In this document: positions 35,058 through 43,534 of the stretch, in pieces
Numbering within the stretch: the first letter of the stretch is position 1
Layout: each line of letters starts with the position of its first letter
DNA from: Polyangiaceae bacterium
GTDB lineage: Bacteria > Myxococcota_A > Polyangia > Polyangiales > Polyangiaceae
Reading direction: 5' to 3'
Length of the DNA: 64,000 nt
NCBI GenBank assembly: GCA_020633205.1
Contig: JACKEB010000012.1
Coordinates: forward strand, 744,001-808,000
Notes under the pieces: generated by a model
What the model was told of the DNA's origin: nothing
Seen by the model: the letters and a program-made list of their open reading frames with translations, nothing else
Database searches by the model: none
Position numbers and translations under genes: made by a program

Positions 35058-35167
35058 TGCCTTGGGGATCGACGCTGCCTTGGGGATCAAACACTGCCTT
35101 GGGGATCAACACTGCCTTGGGGATCAACACTGCCTTGGGGATCAAACACTGCGCCGGGTATCAATTC
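35058..35167. repeat. 18-19 bp tandem repeat array, five copies plus a degenerate one
   Basis: Units at 35058-35075, 35076-35094, 35095-35112, 35113-35130 and 35131-35149 share TGCCTTGGGGATCAA(A)CAC; the first ends GACGC, and a sixth (35150-35167) is degenerate and runs into the stop of the upstream gene. The array fills the gap between two minus-strand lipoprotein genes, so it lies directly before the SGNH hydrolase start codon. Confidence 0.9.
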
Positions 35168-36488
35168 AGGGGCAGCAGCAAGAGTTCCAACCGACTCCAA
35201 CGTCACGGTTCTTGCAGCCTGCGCCGCCGCTCACGGCGTTGCGCTTGGCGTGGGTACCGCCGACGTACTGGTAGGCATGTGGCCTGCCCGGGTAGTGCGC
35301 GTCGCAGTCGGAGTCGAAGCCCGCGGTGCGATTGCGGGTGACTGGGCTGCTCGCCACTTCAGGCGCAGGACCGTCGGCTTCGTGCTCCAGCACGCAGCCA
35401 AAGCCCTTCTTCTCCTTGCGCCCTTCGGGGCACGGCGGTGCGCCTTCTTTCGCACAGCGCAGGCCGTTCCACTTCTCCGTTGCCGGGCAGTCCAGCTCCA
35501 GCACCTCGCGCAGGCAGCTGCCGTCCTCTGCCTTCCCCGCCGGGCAGCTCACGTCGCTCGGCGTCACCGCGCAGCGCATGCCGAGGTGTGAGCCCTGGCT
35601 CTTCGGCGGGAAGCGATTGCGGAGCGGTGTGCGCATCCATTTGTTGAAGCGCCGGCTCCAGCTGCCGCCGCGGTAGACCTTGGAGAGATTGTTCGTGGCG
35701 GGCCACGGGTACGGCCCAAAGCTCGACGAGGTCCACTCCCAGACGTTACCCGTCATGTCGAGCAGGCCAAACGCGCCGGGCGCGTACTTGCCCACTTCGC
35801 AGGAGCCGCCGGGGTGCTTCCAGCAGGTTCGGCCATCCGGATCTTCGCTGCCCCAGGAGTAGGCGCGGTACTCTTCACCGCCGCGCGCCGCGAACTCCCA
35901 CTCCACTTCCGTGGGGAGACGTGCATCCTGCGCCTTGCAGTAGGCAGCCGCCTGGTGCCAGTCCACGCAGTTGATCGGGTGCTTGCCGCGGCCTTCCCAG
36001 CGCAGGTTGCAGAAGCGATGCTTGGAGCTCGCTTGGTTGCACTTGCCGTCCTTCACGCAGGCTTCGTACGCGTCGACGGTGACTTCGGTCTTGTCGAGGC
36101 AGAACGGCTGCAGCTTGGTCTTGAAGCGCGGCCACTCCTCGTCGCTGCCGCTGCCTTTGCGGGAGCCGACCCAAAACTCGCCGCCGGGGATGCGGATCAT
36201 GCCGTCGGGACAAGCGCCCGGCTTGCTCGCGGTGTTCGCGGCTGCGGAGCTCTCCGGGGCAACGTCACTCGCGCTGGGTGCGGCGCTGGCCAGTCCCTCC
36301 CCGCTGCTCGAGGTGGCTCGGTTGGTACCTGGCTCACCTCTCCCCCCACCCGAAGAAACGGCTGGAGATGTCGATGAACCGGCGCTCGACTTCGAATCGT
36401 CACAGGCGATTTGCGCAAGAGCGCAGATCGAGAGCGCCGCGAGGCTTAGCAAGCGGGATCCTTTGTGACTACGATGCGCGCCGCTCAT
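35166..36488 (-). CDS. SUMF1/formylglycine-generating-type lipoprotein
   Basis: 440 residues from the ATG at 36488. Signal peptide with lipobox QIAC, then a Ser/Gly/Ala-rich tether to about residue 90. Residues about 95-330 are an FGE-sulfatase (SUMF1) domain: MIRIPGGEFWVGS, LDKTEVTVDAYEACV, CVDWHQAAAYCKAQDARLPTEVEWEFAARGG, GNVWEWTSS, YRGGSWSRR, LGMRCAV. The C-terminal 110 residues are Cys-rich and end NSCCCP. Many SUMF1-domain proteins are structural, not formylglycine oxidases; the Cys pair needed for oxidase activity is not evident. It is divergent from the ugp-type importer by 111 bp. Confidence 0.88.
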   Translation of the reverse strand: MSGAHRSHKGSRLLSLAALSICALAQIACDDSKSSAGSSTSPAVSSGGGRGEPGTNRATSSSGEGLASAAPSASDVAPESSAAANTASKPGACPDGMIRIPGGEFWVGSRKGSGSDEEWPRFKTKLQPFCLDKTEVTVDAYEACVKDGKCNQASSKHRFCNLRWEGRGKHPINCVDWHQAAAYCKAQDARLPTEVEWEFAARGGEEYRAYSWGSEDPDGRTCWKHPGGSCEVGKYAPGAFGLLDMTGNVWEWTSSSFGPYPWPATNNLSKVYRGGSWSRRFNKWMRTPLRNRFPPKSQGSHLGMRCAVTPSDVSCPAGKAEDGSCLREVLELDCPATEKWNGLRCAKEGAPPCPEGRKEKKGFGCVLEHEADGPAPEVASSPVTRNRTAGFDSDCDAHYPGRPHAYQYVGGTHAKRNAVSGGAGCKNRDVGVGWNSCCCP

Positions 36489-36599
36489 GGAGGGATCGCT
36501 CGAAGAGGCGTGGCGCCGGGCTGGTTTGCTTTTCTGCCGCTGTGGCATCGAGGGCCGGCATAGCACCACGCGAAGTGTTTGCGACGCAAGGGGGGCGAC

Positions 36600-37688
36600 G
36601 TGGCTGCATCAGTGACCCTGGACGGCGTCGAGCGCCGGTTTGCCGGGGCCGATCGACCCGCTGTCGCCAAGCTCAGCCTGCAATTGCCCGCGGGCCAGAC
36701 CCTGTGCCTCGTGGGGCCCTCGGGCTGCGGTAAGAGCACCACGTTGCGCATGATCGCCGGGCTCGATGAGCCGGACGCTGGACGCATTGCGATCGGCGAG
36801 AAAGACATGCGCGGGGTCGCGCCCCAGTCTCGCGACGTCGCGATGGTGTTTCAGGGCTTCGCGCTCTACCCCCACATGAGGGCGCGGGACATCATCGCCT
36901 TCCCGCTCAAGATGCGCAAAGTGCCGCCGGCGGAGCGGGACAAGGCCGTGAGCGAAGCGGCCGAGTTGCTCGACATCAAGCACCTCTTGGATCGCCGTCC
37001 AGATCAGCTGAGCGGCGGTGAGCGTCAGCGTGTAGCCATGGGCCGCGCTATCGTGCGTCGGCCAGAAGTCTTCTTGTTCGACGAACCGCTCAGCAATCTG
37101 GACGCGGCGCTGCGAGCGGAGCTCAGAGTGGAGCTTGGGCGGCTCTTGCGAGAGCTTGGGGCGACGGCGGTTTACGTCACCCACGATCAAGTCGAAGCGA
37201 TGACCCTTGGGCACCAGATCGCCGTGATGCGCGCCGGCAAGCTCGAGCAGCTGGGCACCCCGCGGGAGATCTACGAGGCGCCGGCGACTGATTTCGTTGC
37301 GGGCTTCTTCGGGAGCCCACCCATGGCGCTTTGCCCCGGGGAAACTAAAGACGGCACGCTCCGGCTTGGCGATCTCGAGGTCCCTGCGCCGCACTCGGGA
37401 AAGCTATGCTTGGGGATCCGTTCGGAGATCGTGCACCTGGGTGAGCCGCGGGAGGCCGAAATTGGCTTCAAAGCCACGGTCGTGACCCGGGAGCCGCTCG
37501 GTGCAGAGACCCACCTCGAGCTCTCCCTGGGTGAAGGCACCGACAGGCCGCTCTGGATCCGTGCGAAAACGCAAGGCTTCGACGCGCCGGAGGTCGGCAG
37601 CGAAGTGCGGGCGGCCCTCGACCCGGCCGGGCTCCACTGGTTCGCTGGAGAGGGCGGCAAGCGGCTCTCTAGCTCGGAGAGCGCGTGA
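36600..37688 (+). CDS. ugpC: Sugar/glycerol-3-phosphate ABC importer ATPase (UgpC/MalK type)
   Basis: 362 residues, the typical length for the MalK/UgpC subgroup. ABC domain with Walker A GPSGCGKST (39-47), Q-loop VFQGFALYPHM, signature LSGGERQR, Walker B VFLFDEPLSNLD and switch His in VTHDQVEAM. It has a C-terminal MalK-like regulatory beta domain (about 240-350). The GTG at 36600 is chosen because AAGGGGGG precedes it; a TTG at 36579 would add seven residues. It is the first gene of a four-gene importer operon in which the next start overlaps by four bases. Confidence 0.93.
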   Translation: MAASVTLDGVERRFAGADRPAVAKLSLQLPAGQTLCLVGPSGCGKSTTLRMIAGLDEPDAGRIAIGEKDMRGVAPQSRDVAMVFQGFALYPHMRARDIIAFPLKMRKVPPAERDKAVSEAAELLDIKHLLDRRPDQLSGGERQRVAMGRAIVRRPEVFLFDEPLSNLDAALRAELRVELGRLLRELGATAVYVTHDQVEAMTLGHQIAVMRAGKLEQLGTPREIYEAPATDFVAGFFGSPPMALCPGETKDGTLRLGDLEVPAPHSGKLCLGIRSEIVHLGEPREAEIGFKATVVTREPLGAETHLELSLGEGTDRPLWIRAKTQGFDAPEVGSEVRAALDPAGLHWFAGEGGKRLSSSESA

Positions 37689-38980
37689 AGATCTCGCGCC
37701 GCGCGTGGCTCGGCGGCGCTGCAGCGCTGGCAACTCCGGGGCTAGTTGGCTGCGAGGATCGCGGCGTACCTCCAGGGCGCCAGCTCGTGCCGTTCTGGTT
37801 CAGCTACGGCGGCAAGAACCGCAAGGTGCTGGAGAAGCTCGTCGATCGCTACAACCAGAGCCAGAGCGAGAACTGGGTCCACGCCGTCTTTCAGGGCGAC
37901 TACTTCGAGAACTTAGCGAAGCTCCGTACCGCTGCCGCCGCCAAGGCGGTGCCCGCGGTCAGTCACGTCGTCGGCGAAGTGATCCCTTACCTCGCGGAAG
38001 CAGGCGTCCTCGAGACCTTAGACAGCTACCCCGGCGCGAAGGATCTCGGTCTCGTCAAAGCCTTGGCCCAAGCCGGATCCTGGGTTGGGGGTGAGGAGCG
38101 CCCGCTAGTCGCCCTGCCCTTCAATCGTTCGACACCGATCGCTTATCTAAACGGCGCCTGGCTCAAGCGTCACAACGCCGAGCCGCCAAAGACCTGGGAC
38201 GAGATGATCGCCCTGGCCAAGACCTTCACTTTTCGCAAAGGCGATCAAACCGAGCGCTGGGGCTTCGAGTGCCCCATCGACTGGTGGTTCTGGGCGGCGC
38301 TGGTCGGGCAAGCCGGTGGGCAGATCATCGAACCGAACGGCACTGTGAGCCTGGGTGGCGACGCGGGCGTCAAGGCGGCGCGCCTCTGGCGGCGCATGGT
38401 GAGCGAAGAAAAGATCATGAAGCCGCCACCCGGCCGCGACTACAGCGCCTGGGAGGTGACGAACCAGGACTTCCTGGCGGAGCGCGTCGGGATGATCTGG
38501 ACCAGCACCGCGTTCCTGAAATACCTGGAGGAGAACGCGAAGTTCCCCGTCGTCGCCGCGCCACTCCCCGCGGAAACGCGCGCCGCGGTGCCGAGCGGCG
38601 GCACCTTCTTCGTGATGCTCAAGTCGGCGCCCGAAGCGCAAAAGCGCGGCGGCTGGGAGTTCTTGCGCTGGATGATGCTGCCGGAGCAGACCATCGAGTG
38701 GGCGACGAGCACCGGTTACATGCCGGTTGCGAGCGCGGCGATCGAGCAGCTCGAGCGCGACGGCTACTACAAGCAGCATCCAAACGACCGGGTGGCCTAC
38801 GATCAACTGAGCGTCGCCTTCGCCTGGCCCTGGTCCCCTCACCTGTTCCGCATCCAGCGCGAGATCGTGCAGCCGAGGCTCGAGAAGATCGTGCTCTCTG
38901 GCGCGGACCCGGCTGAGTCTTTGAAACAGGCCCGCGAGCTCGCCGAGCGCGAGATCCCGGGCGCTGGAGGTGCCGGATGA
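37685..38980 (+). CDS. ugpB: Extracellular solute-binding protein (UgpB-like)
   Basis: 431 residues. Twin-arginine-like/lipoprotein N-terminus (ISRRAWLGGAAALATPGLVGC). The mature protein is a family 1 solute-binding protein: PFWFSYGGKNRKVLEKLVDRYNQSQ, PFNRSTPIAYLNGAWLKRHNAEPPKTWDEMIAL, PSGGTFFVML, EFLRWMMLPEQ. The N-terminal WFSYGG..N region and the STP loop resemble UgpB, which binds glycerol-3-phosphate or its diesters; a sugar substrate remains possible. GTG start overlapping ugpC by four bases. It delivers substrate to the UgpA/UgpE channel. Confidence 0.9.
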   Translation: MKISRRAWLGGAAALATPGLVGCEDRGVPPGRQLVPFWFSYGGKNRKVLEKLVDRYNQSQSENWVHAVFQGDYFENLAKLRTAAAAKAVPAVSHVVGEVIPYLAEAGVLETLDSYPGAKDLGLVKALAQAGSWVGGEERPLVALPFNRSTPIAYLNGAWLKRHNAEPPKTWDEMIALAKTFTFRKGDQTERWGFECPIDWWFWAALVGQAGGQIIEPNGTVSLGGDAGVKAARLWRRMVSEEKIMKPPPGRDYSAWEVTNQDFLAERVGMIWTSTAFLKYLEENAKFPVVAAPLPAETRAAVPSGGTFFVMLKSAPEAQKRGGWEFLRWMMLPEQTIEWATSTGYMPVASAAIEQLERDGYYKQHPNDRVAYDQLSVAFAWPWSPHLFRIQREIVQPRLEKIVLSGADPAESLKQARELAEREIPGAGGAG

Positions 38981-39855
38981 ACCTGCTGCGTCCGCGTCGC
39001 CCGGGTGATCCGTACTGGATGCTGCTGCCGACGCTACTGCTCTTGGCGGTGTTCTTCTTTTATCCGCTGGGATTTGCCTTCTTCAAGAGCTTCTACCAGT
39101 GGGATTTGTTGACCGAGCCGCGCTATGTCGGCTTCGACAACTACAGCGCGCTCGTCGCCTCGGGTGATCTCTGGAGCACCTTCGCGACCACGCTGATATT
39201 CAGCCTGATCGTGGTGGTTGGTGCGATGGCGCTGGGTCTCGGCTTGGCGCTCTTACTGAACCGCTCCGGGGCCCTCGCGGGCTTTCTGCGCGCGGCGATC
39301 TTCAGTGCGTATGTGGTGAGCTGGGTCAGCGTGGCGCTGCTCTGGATGTGGGTGCTCGATAGCGAAAACGGCGCGCTCAGCGCGCTGGTGCGCGGCTTGG
39401 GGCTCAAGCCCCTCGACTGGCTCGGGGATCCCAAAGTCGCGCTCTATTCGTTGGCTGGAGTTACCATCTGGAAAATTGCCGGGTACGCGATGGTGCTCTA
39501 CCTTGCGGGTCTGCAGGACATCCCGGAGAGCCTGTACGAGGCCGCAAGCCTCGACGGCGCCGGCGCCTGGGAGCGCTTCAAGAACGTGACCTGGCCGCTC
39601 TTGCGACCGACGTCTGCGTTCGTCGGCACCACCAGCCTGATCGCTTCGTTTCAGGTGTTCGATGTGGTGCGGGTGATGACTCAGGGCGGCCCGGTGAAGA
39701 GCACCACGGTGTTCGTGTACGCCATCTACGAACAGATCTTCATGAACCTGAGGGTCGGTCGCGCCAGCGCGCTGGTGGTGGTGTTCTTCTTCTTGCTCCT
39801 GGGTCTGACCGCGCTGCAGCTCTGGGGCTGGCGGGACAAGGAGTCTTCACGATGA
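38977..39855 (+). CDS. ugpA: ABC importer permease (UgpA-like)
   Basis: 292 residues with six TM helices. The EAA loop EAASLDGAGAWERFKNVTWPLLRP near residue 188 is the contact site for the ATPase. The N-terminus (YWMLLPTLLLLAVFFFYPLGFAFFKSFY) is typical of the UgpA/MalF family. Overlaps both ugpB and ugpE by four bases, so all four subunits are translationally coupled. Confidence 0.93.
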   Translation: MNLLRPRRPGDPYWMLLPTLLLLAVFFFYPLGFAFFKSFYQWDLLTEPRYVGFDNYSALVASGDLWSTFATTLIFSLIVVVGAMALGLGLALLLNRSGALAGFLRAAIFSAYVVSWVSVALLWMWVLDSENGALSALVRGLGLKPLDWLGDPKVALYSLAGVTIWKIAGYAMVLYLAGLQDIPESLYEAASLDGAGAWERFKNVTWPLLRPTSAFVGTTSLIASFQVFDVVRVMTQGGPVKSTTVFVYAIYEQIFMNLRVGRASALVVVFFFLLLGLTALQLWGWRDKESSR

Positions 39856-40673
39856 AGCGCGAGTCGACTCCGAAGCGGGTGTTGATCTACGGGTTGATGC
39901 TGATCGGCTTGGTGTGGCTCCTGCCCTACGCCTGGATGGTCTCCACCAGCTTCAAGACGCTGCCAGAGATCGTGCAAGCGCCTACCGCGCCGCTGCCTTC
40001 GGGGCTCTCCACGGAGGCGTACCGCGAGGTGTTCCACTCATTGCCGCTGGGGCGCTACTTCTGGAACACGTTACTGATGAGCGTGCTGATCAGCGTGGTG
40101 CAGATCGCCGTGGCGTTGCCTGCCGGTTACGCGCTCAGCAAGCTGGGCTTCAAGGGTCGCGGGGTGGCGTTCGGCTTGGTGGTCGCCACGCTGCTGATCC
40201 CAGCGCAGGTGCGCTTCGTTCCCGTGTTCGCGCTGATGGCGGACTGGGGCTTGGTCAACACGATGACCGCGTTGGTGCTGCCGTTCGGTGTGAGCGCGTT
40301 TGGGACCTTCTTGATCCGTCAGGCCCTGGGCAACGTGCCGAACAGCGTGGTGGAAGCGGCGCGCATGGATGGTGCGAGCGAGCTGTACATCGTGTTTGGG
40401 CTCTTGCCCCGCATGATCACGCCGACTTTGGTCGCGTTCTTCATGTTCAGCTTCATCTACCACTACAGCGACTACTTCTGGCCGCTGGTGATGACGACGG
40501 ACGATCAAGTTCGCACGTTACCGCTCGGAATTGCTCTGCTTCGCGAGCAAGGTACCGGCGTGCGCTGGCATGTGGTGATGGCGGGCAATGTGCTCTTGAG
40601 CATGCCGGTGCTGGCACTCTTTGCCATCGTACAGAAGCACCTCTTACGGGCCGTGACGTCGCGAGGCATGTGA
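39852..40673 (+). CDS. ugpE: ABC importer permease (UgpE-like)
   Basis: 273 residues with six TM helices, the MalG/UgpE layout: YAWMVSTSFKTLPEI after TM1, FLIRQALGNVPNSVVEAARMDGASELYIVFGLLPRMITP as the EAA loop, and SDYFWPLVMTTDDQVRTLPLG near the end. The PLG ending of that last segment is common in UgpE. It closes the importer operon. Confidence 0.93.
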   Translation: MKRESTPKRVLIYGLMLIGLVWLLPYAWMVSTSFKTLPEIVQAPTAPLPSGLSTEAYREVFHSLPLGRYFWNTLLMSVLISVVQIAVALPAGYALSKLGFKGRGVAFGLVVATLLIPAQVRFVPVFALMADWGLVNTMTALVLPFGVSAFGTFLIRQALGNVPNSVVEAARMDGASELYIVFGLLPRMITPTLVAFFMFSFIYHYSDYFWPLVMTTDDQVRTLPLGIALLREQGTGVRWHVVMAGNVLLSMPVLALFAIVQKHLLRAVTSRGM

Positions 40674-40801
40674 GGCGCTAGTTGGCGCAGGCGGACCAAG
40701 CCACCTCGGCGAAGCCGCAGCAGGAGTGGCGCGCAGTCTGCGGCACGTGGATTGCAGCTTGGTATGCACCTGGCGTTCCTCACCCCCCCAAGATAAACCG
40801 G

Positions 40802-41407
40802 ATGATCATGACTTGGACTGCGCGCACCTCGAGCTGGCTTTGGATCCCCACGGCGTTGCTGATGCTGCTCGCGGCCTGCACCGATGAAGCGGTGTTGGTG
40901 CAAGGAGCGGCCGGCAGCGGCGGAACCGGCGGCGCAGCGGGCGCTGGAGGGACGGCTGGCAGCGGCGGCGCGGCGGGCACTGGTGGCGTAGCGGGCACTG
41001 CTGGCGCAGCGGGTGGAAGCGCAGGCACTGGCGGCACTTCAGGCAGCGCTGGCGCTGGCGGTCCTGGAGGCATGGGGGGCATGCCTGGTGGCTGCTCTCC
41101 GGTCGTCGGTCGCACGTCGTCCTGCGACACGTGCATGGAAATGAACTGCGCGACGCAGCTGGCAGCCTGCGAGAAGATGAACGACTGCAGCTGCATGATG
41201 TGGGGCGGCGAAGTCGGACAGATGAACTGCATGTTCCAGTGCGCGACCTGGCGGCCCGTCGATACGGACTACGAGCAGTGCTACGACACCTGCGGCAAGA
41301 GCGGATTGGTCAGCCCGGAGACGGTCGCGTTGATCGAGTGCATCGCCGAGGGCGGTGGTATGGCCCCGCCGGTGTGTCCGAGCTGTTTTCCAATGCCCGG
41401 CGGGTGA
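40802..41407 (+). CDS. Repeat-tail lipoprotein with Cys-rich C-terminal domain
   Basis: 201 residues from the ATG at 40802 (another ATG at 40808). Signal peptide with lipobox LLAAC, Cys26. Residues about 35-100 are Gly/Ala/Ser/Thr repeats of the AGTGG type, a likely flexible tether. Residues about 103-195 hold a compact Cys-rich domain (SSCDTCMEMNCATQLAACEKMNDCSCMMW, later CMFQC, CYDTC, CPSC). Proteins of this layout are frequent in Polyangia; function unknown. It follows the ugp operon by 128 bp. Confidence 0.8.
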   Translation: MIMTWTARTSSWLWIPTALLMLLAACTDEAVLVQGAAGSGGTGGAAGAGGTAGSGGAAGTGGVAGTAGAAGGSAGTGGTSGSAGAGGPGGMGGMPGGCSPVVGRTSSCDTCMEMNCATQLAACEKMNDCSCMMWGGEVGQMNCMFQCATWRPVDTDYEQCYDTCGKSGLVSPETVALIECIAEGGGMAPPVCPSCFPMPGG

Positions 41408-41886
41408 GCGCGCAGCGGGGCCGTGTTTCCGTGCGGCGGGGCACTATGCGTCCAGCGCGGTATGCGAATATCGCGCGGAGAGACGGCCTTGCTGGGCGAA
41501 GGGCCGATACGTGACAACCTGCAACGCGGCGATACCAGTAACTGCGAACTCTGCAGCCGAACGTGCGGGAGTCGCATCAGAGGTATCTCGTGTCGAAACA
41601 CCAGGTTGCGAGCGGGGGCGGTGATGTCCCTGACCCCGAGGACGTCCAGCTGGGCGCACCTCTGCCTGAACCCGTGTGGAGATGTCTCACCCGCAGCTCC
41701 CTGCCCAAGCGGCGTCAGGCGAGGTCAGCGGTCGTGGGGAGATCCGCGGCTGTTTTTCCCGTTCTCTGCTCCCCGTGGGCCGATTGGCGGAGTACCCTTG
41801 AGGTTGGATCCGCAGAGTCGCTGAACGTTTCGCGCGATTCAGGTTCCGGAAGGGTGAGTCTCTCACCACCATCTCACTAGAGCACG
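41408..41886. other. Intergenic region, 479 bp, no gene recognised
   Basis: Frames such as 41423-41824 plus run through it but translate to Arg/Cys/Ser-rich sequence without domain character. No hairpin or promoter is clear enough to call. It must contain the promoter of the kinase operon. Confidence 0.5.
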
Positions 41887-43530
41887 ATGAGCGTCGACAT
41901 TCAGCCTGGGACCGTCTTGGCCGGCAAGTACCGCGTGGAGCGGCTGCTGGGTGAAGGCGGTATGGGCGTCGTCGTGGAGGCGATGCAGCTCGGGCTCAAT
42001 CGCCGCGTGGCGCTCAAGTTCCTGCGTGCAGATACCCAAGGTACCTTGGGCGAGGTCGCGCAGATCCGTTTCGAGCGCGAGGCCCAAGCTGCGGCTCAGC
42101 TCCGAGGCGAGCACATCGCACAGGTCTACGATGTGGGCACGCTGGAAGGTGGCGAGCCCTTCATCGTGATGGAGTTTCTGCAGGGAGAAGATCTGGGCGA
42201 TCTCTTGGAGCGCCGTGGTCACCTCCCCGTCACGGACGCGGTCGCTTACGTGCTGAGCGCCTGCGAAGCCATCGCCGAAGCCCACGCGACGGGCATCGTG
42301 CACCGCGATTTGAAGCCTGCGAATCTGTACCTTGCGAAGCGCCCCGACGGGCGGCGTCAGCTCAAGGTGCTCGATTTCGGCATCTCCAAGCTCGTGTCCG
42401 AAGTCAGCGAGACATCGGCCTCCGTGGACCTCACGGGCACGCGCGGCACCCTCGGGTCGCCGCTCTACATGTCGCCGGAGCAGCTCGAGTCGCCGCGCGA
42501 CGTTGATTACCGTGCGGACATCTGGGCGCTTGGCATCATCCTGTATGAGCTCTTGGTCGGCAAGACGCCGTTTCACGGCAACACGCTGGCCATCGTCCAC
42601 GCTCGCATCCTGGTCGGCCAATACGAGGCCCCCAGCAAGCTGCGCCCAGAGCTCCCGCCGGAGCTCGACGAGATCGTCGCGCGCTGCCTGCAGCACTCTG
42701 CGGACGCGCGCTTCCCCACGGTTGCTCACCTGGCGATCGCCTTGGAAGGGCTCGCGCAAGACCGCATGCACGAGATCGTGGCCTCCACGGTGCGCATCAT
42801 CGCGGCCTCCAAGCTCGCGACGCCGGACTTGAACGTCGCTCCCGGCTCCAACTACCCGCCGCCTTCGACCCACGCGGAGCTGCGGGAGGCGTTGGCGAGC
42901 GCGCCGACCCACGCGCTGACACCCAGCAGCGGTGACCGCTCGACGGGCAGCGGCTACGCATCCGGGAACCTGGGCGTGCGCATCTCTCAGCCGGAGGTCG
43001 GGAGTTCTGGGGCCGCGCCCGCCACCTCAGTCGAGCCGCCGGCGATCCCCGACGGCATGCCAGAGACCATCGCAAACGGTGGGAAGTCGCCCTGGGTGCC
43101 CATGTATTCTCCCGTGGGCCAGACCCTAGGCGGCAGCGCGGTCAGTAGCTCCCGTGACGGTCGCTCGAAGCTCGGCACCACACTCGTTGCCGCTGGAGGC
43201 GTCGCGGTCCTCGGCATCGCCGCCCTGGTCTGGTTCATGACCCGACCGGTGACCGCGGAGAGCGAGCCTCAGGTCGCTGCGCCCACCCAAGAGGGACTGA
43301 GCGCTCCAGCACCACCAGACCCCACGGAAACAGCCGCAGCGATCGAGCCGACGGTTGAGCCCGCGGTCGAGCCGAGCGCCGAACCTTCCGCCGCGCCCAG
43401 CGCGAGCGCTGAGCCCCCCAAGCCCAAGGCGCCTGCGGTCAAACAGCAAAAACCGGCTACCAAATCGACCGCCAAGGCGCCTGCAACCGGGACGAGTGAC
43501 GCGGACAACATGCTGAAGTATCGAAAGTGA
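41887..43530 (+). CDS. Transmembrane Ser/Thr protein kinase (Hanks type, PknB-like)
   Basis: 547 residues. Kinase domain about 14-285: Gly-loop LLGEGGMGVV (20-29), ATP Lys44 in VALKF, HRDLKPAN with catalytic Asp141, DFG 163-165, activation segment through GSPLYMSPEQL, and DIWALGIILYELL. A long Ser/Pro/Gly linker follows, one TM helix at about 436-458, then an Ala/Pro/Glu-rich extracytoplasmic tail without PASTA repeats. Residues through APE (here SPEQ, usual in bacteria) appear intact, so it should be active. It is followed by a PEGA-like secreted protein four bases later. Confidence 0.95.
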   Translation: MSVDIQPGTVLAGKYRVERLLGEGGMGVVVEAMQLGLNRRVALKFLRADTQGTLGEVAQIRFEREAQAAAQLRGEHIAQVYDVGTLEGGEPFIVMEFLQGEDLGDLLERRGHLPVTDAVAYVLSACEAIAEAHATGIVHRDLKPANLYLAKRPDGRRQLKVLDFGISKLVSEVSETSASVDLTGTRGTLGSPLYMSPEQLESPRDVDYRADIWALGIILYELLVGKTPFHGNTLAIVHARILVGQYEAPSKLRPELPPELDEIVARCLQHSADARFPTVAHLAIALEGLAQDRMHEIVASTVRIIAASKLATPDLNVAPGSNYPPPSTHAELREALASAPTHALTPSSGDRSTGSGYASGNLGVRISQPEVGSSGAAPATSVEPPAIPDGMPETIANGGKSPWVPMYSPVGQTLGGSAVSSSRDGRSKLGTTLVAAGGVAVLGIAALVWFMTRPVTAESEPQVAAPTQEGLSAPAPPDPTETAAAIEPTVEPAVEPSAEPSAAPSASAEPPKPKAPAVKQQKPATKSTAKAPATGTSDADNMLKYRK

Positions 43531-43534
43531 GTTG

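Noticed and set aside
35058..35167. CRISPR array
   Set aside because: Units are contiguous 18-19 bp tandem copies with no spacers, and no cas genes are near.
35166..36488. FGE that activates the sulfatase-like protein at 18510-21737
   Set aside because: That protein has Thr at the nucleophile site and is far away, and the SUMF1 protein lacks an evident oxidase Cys pair.
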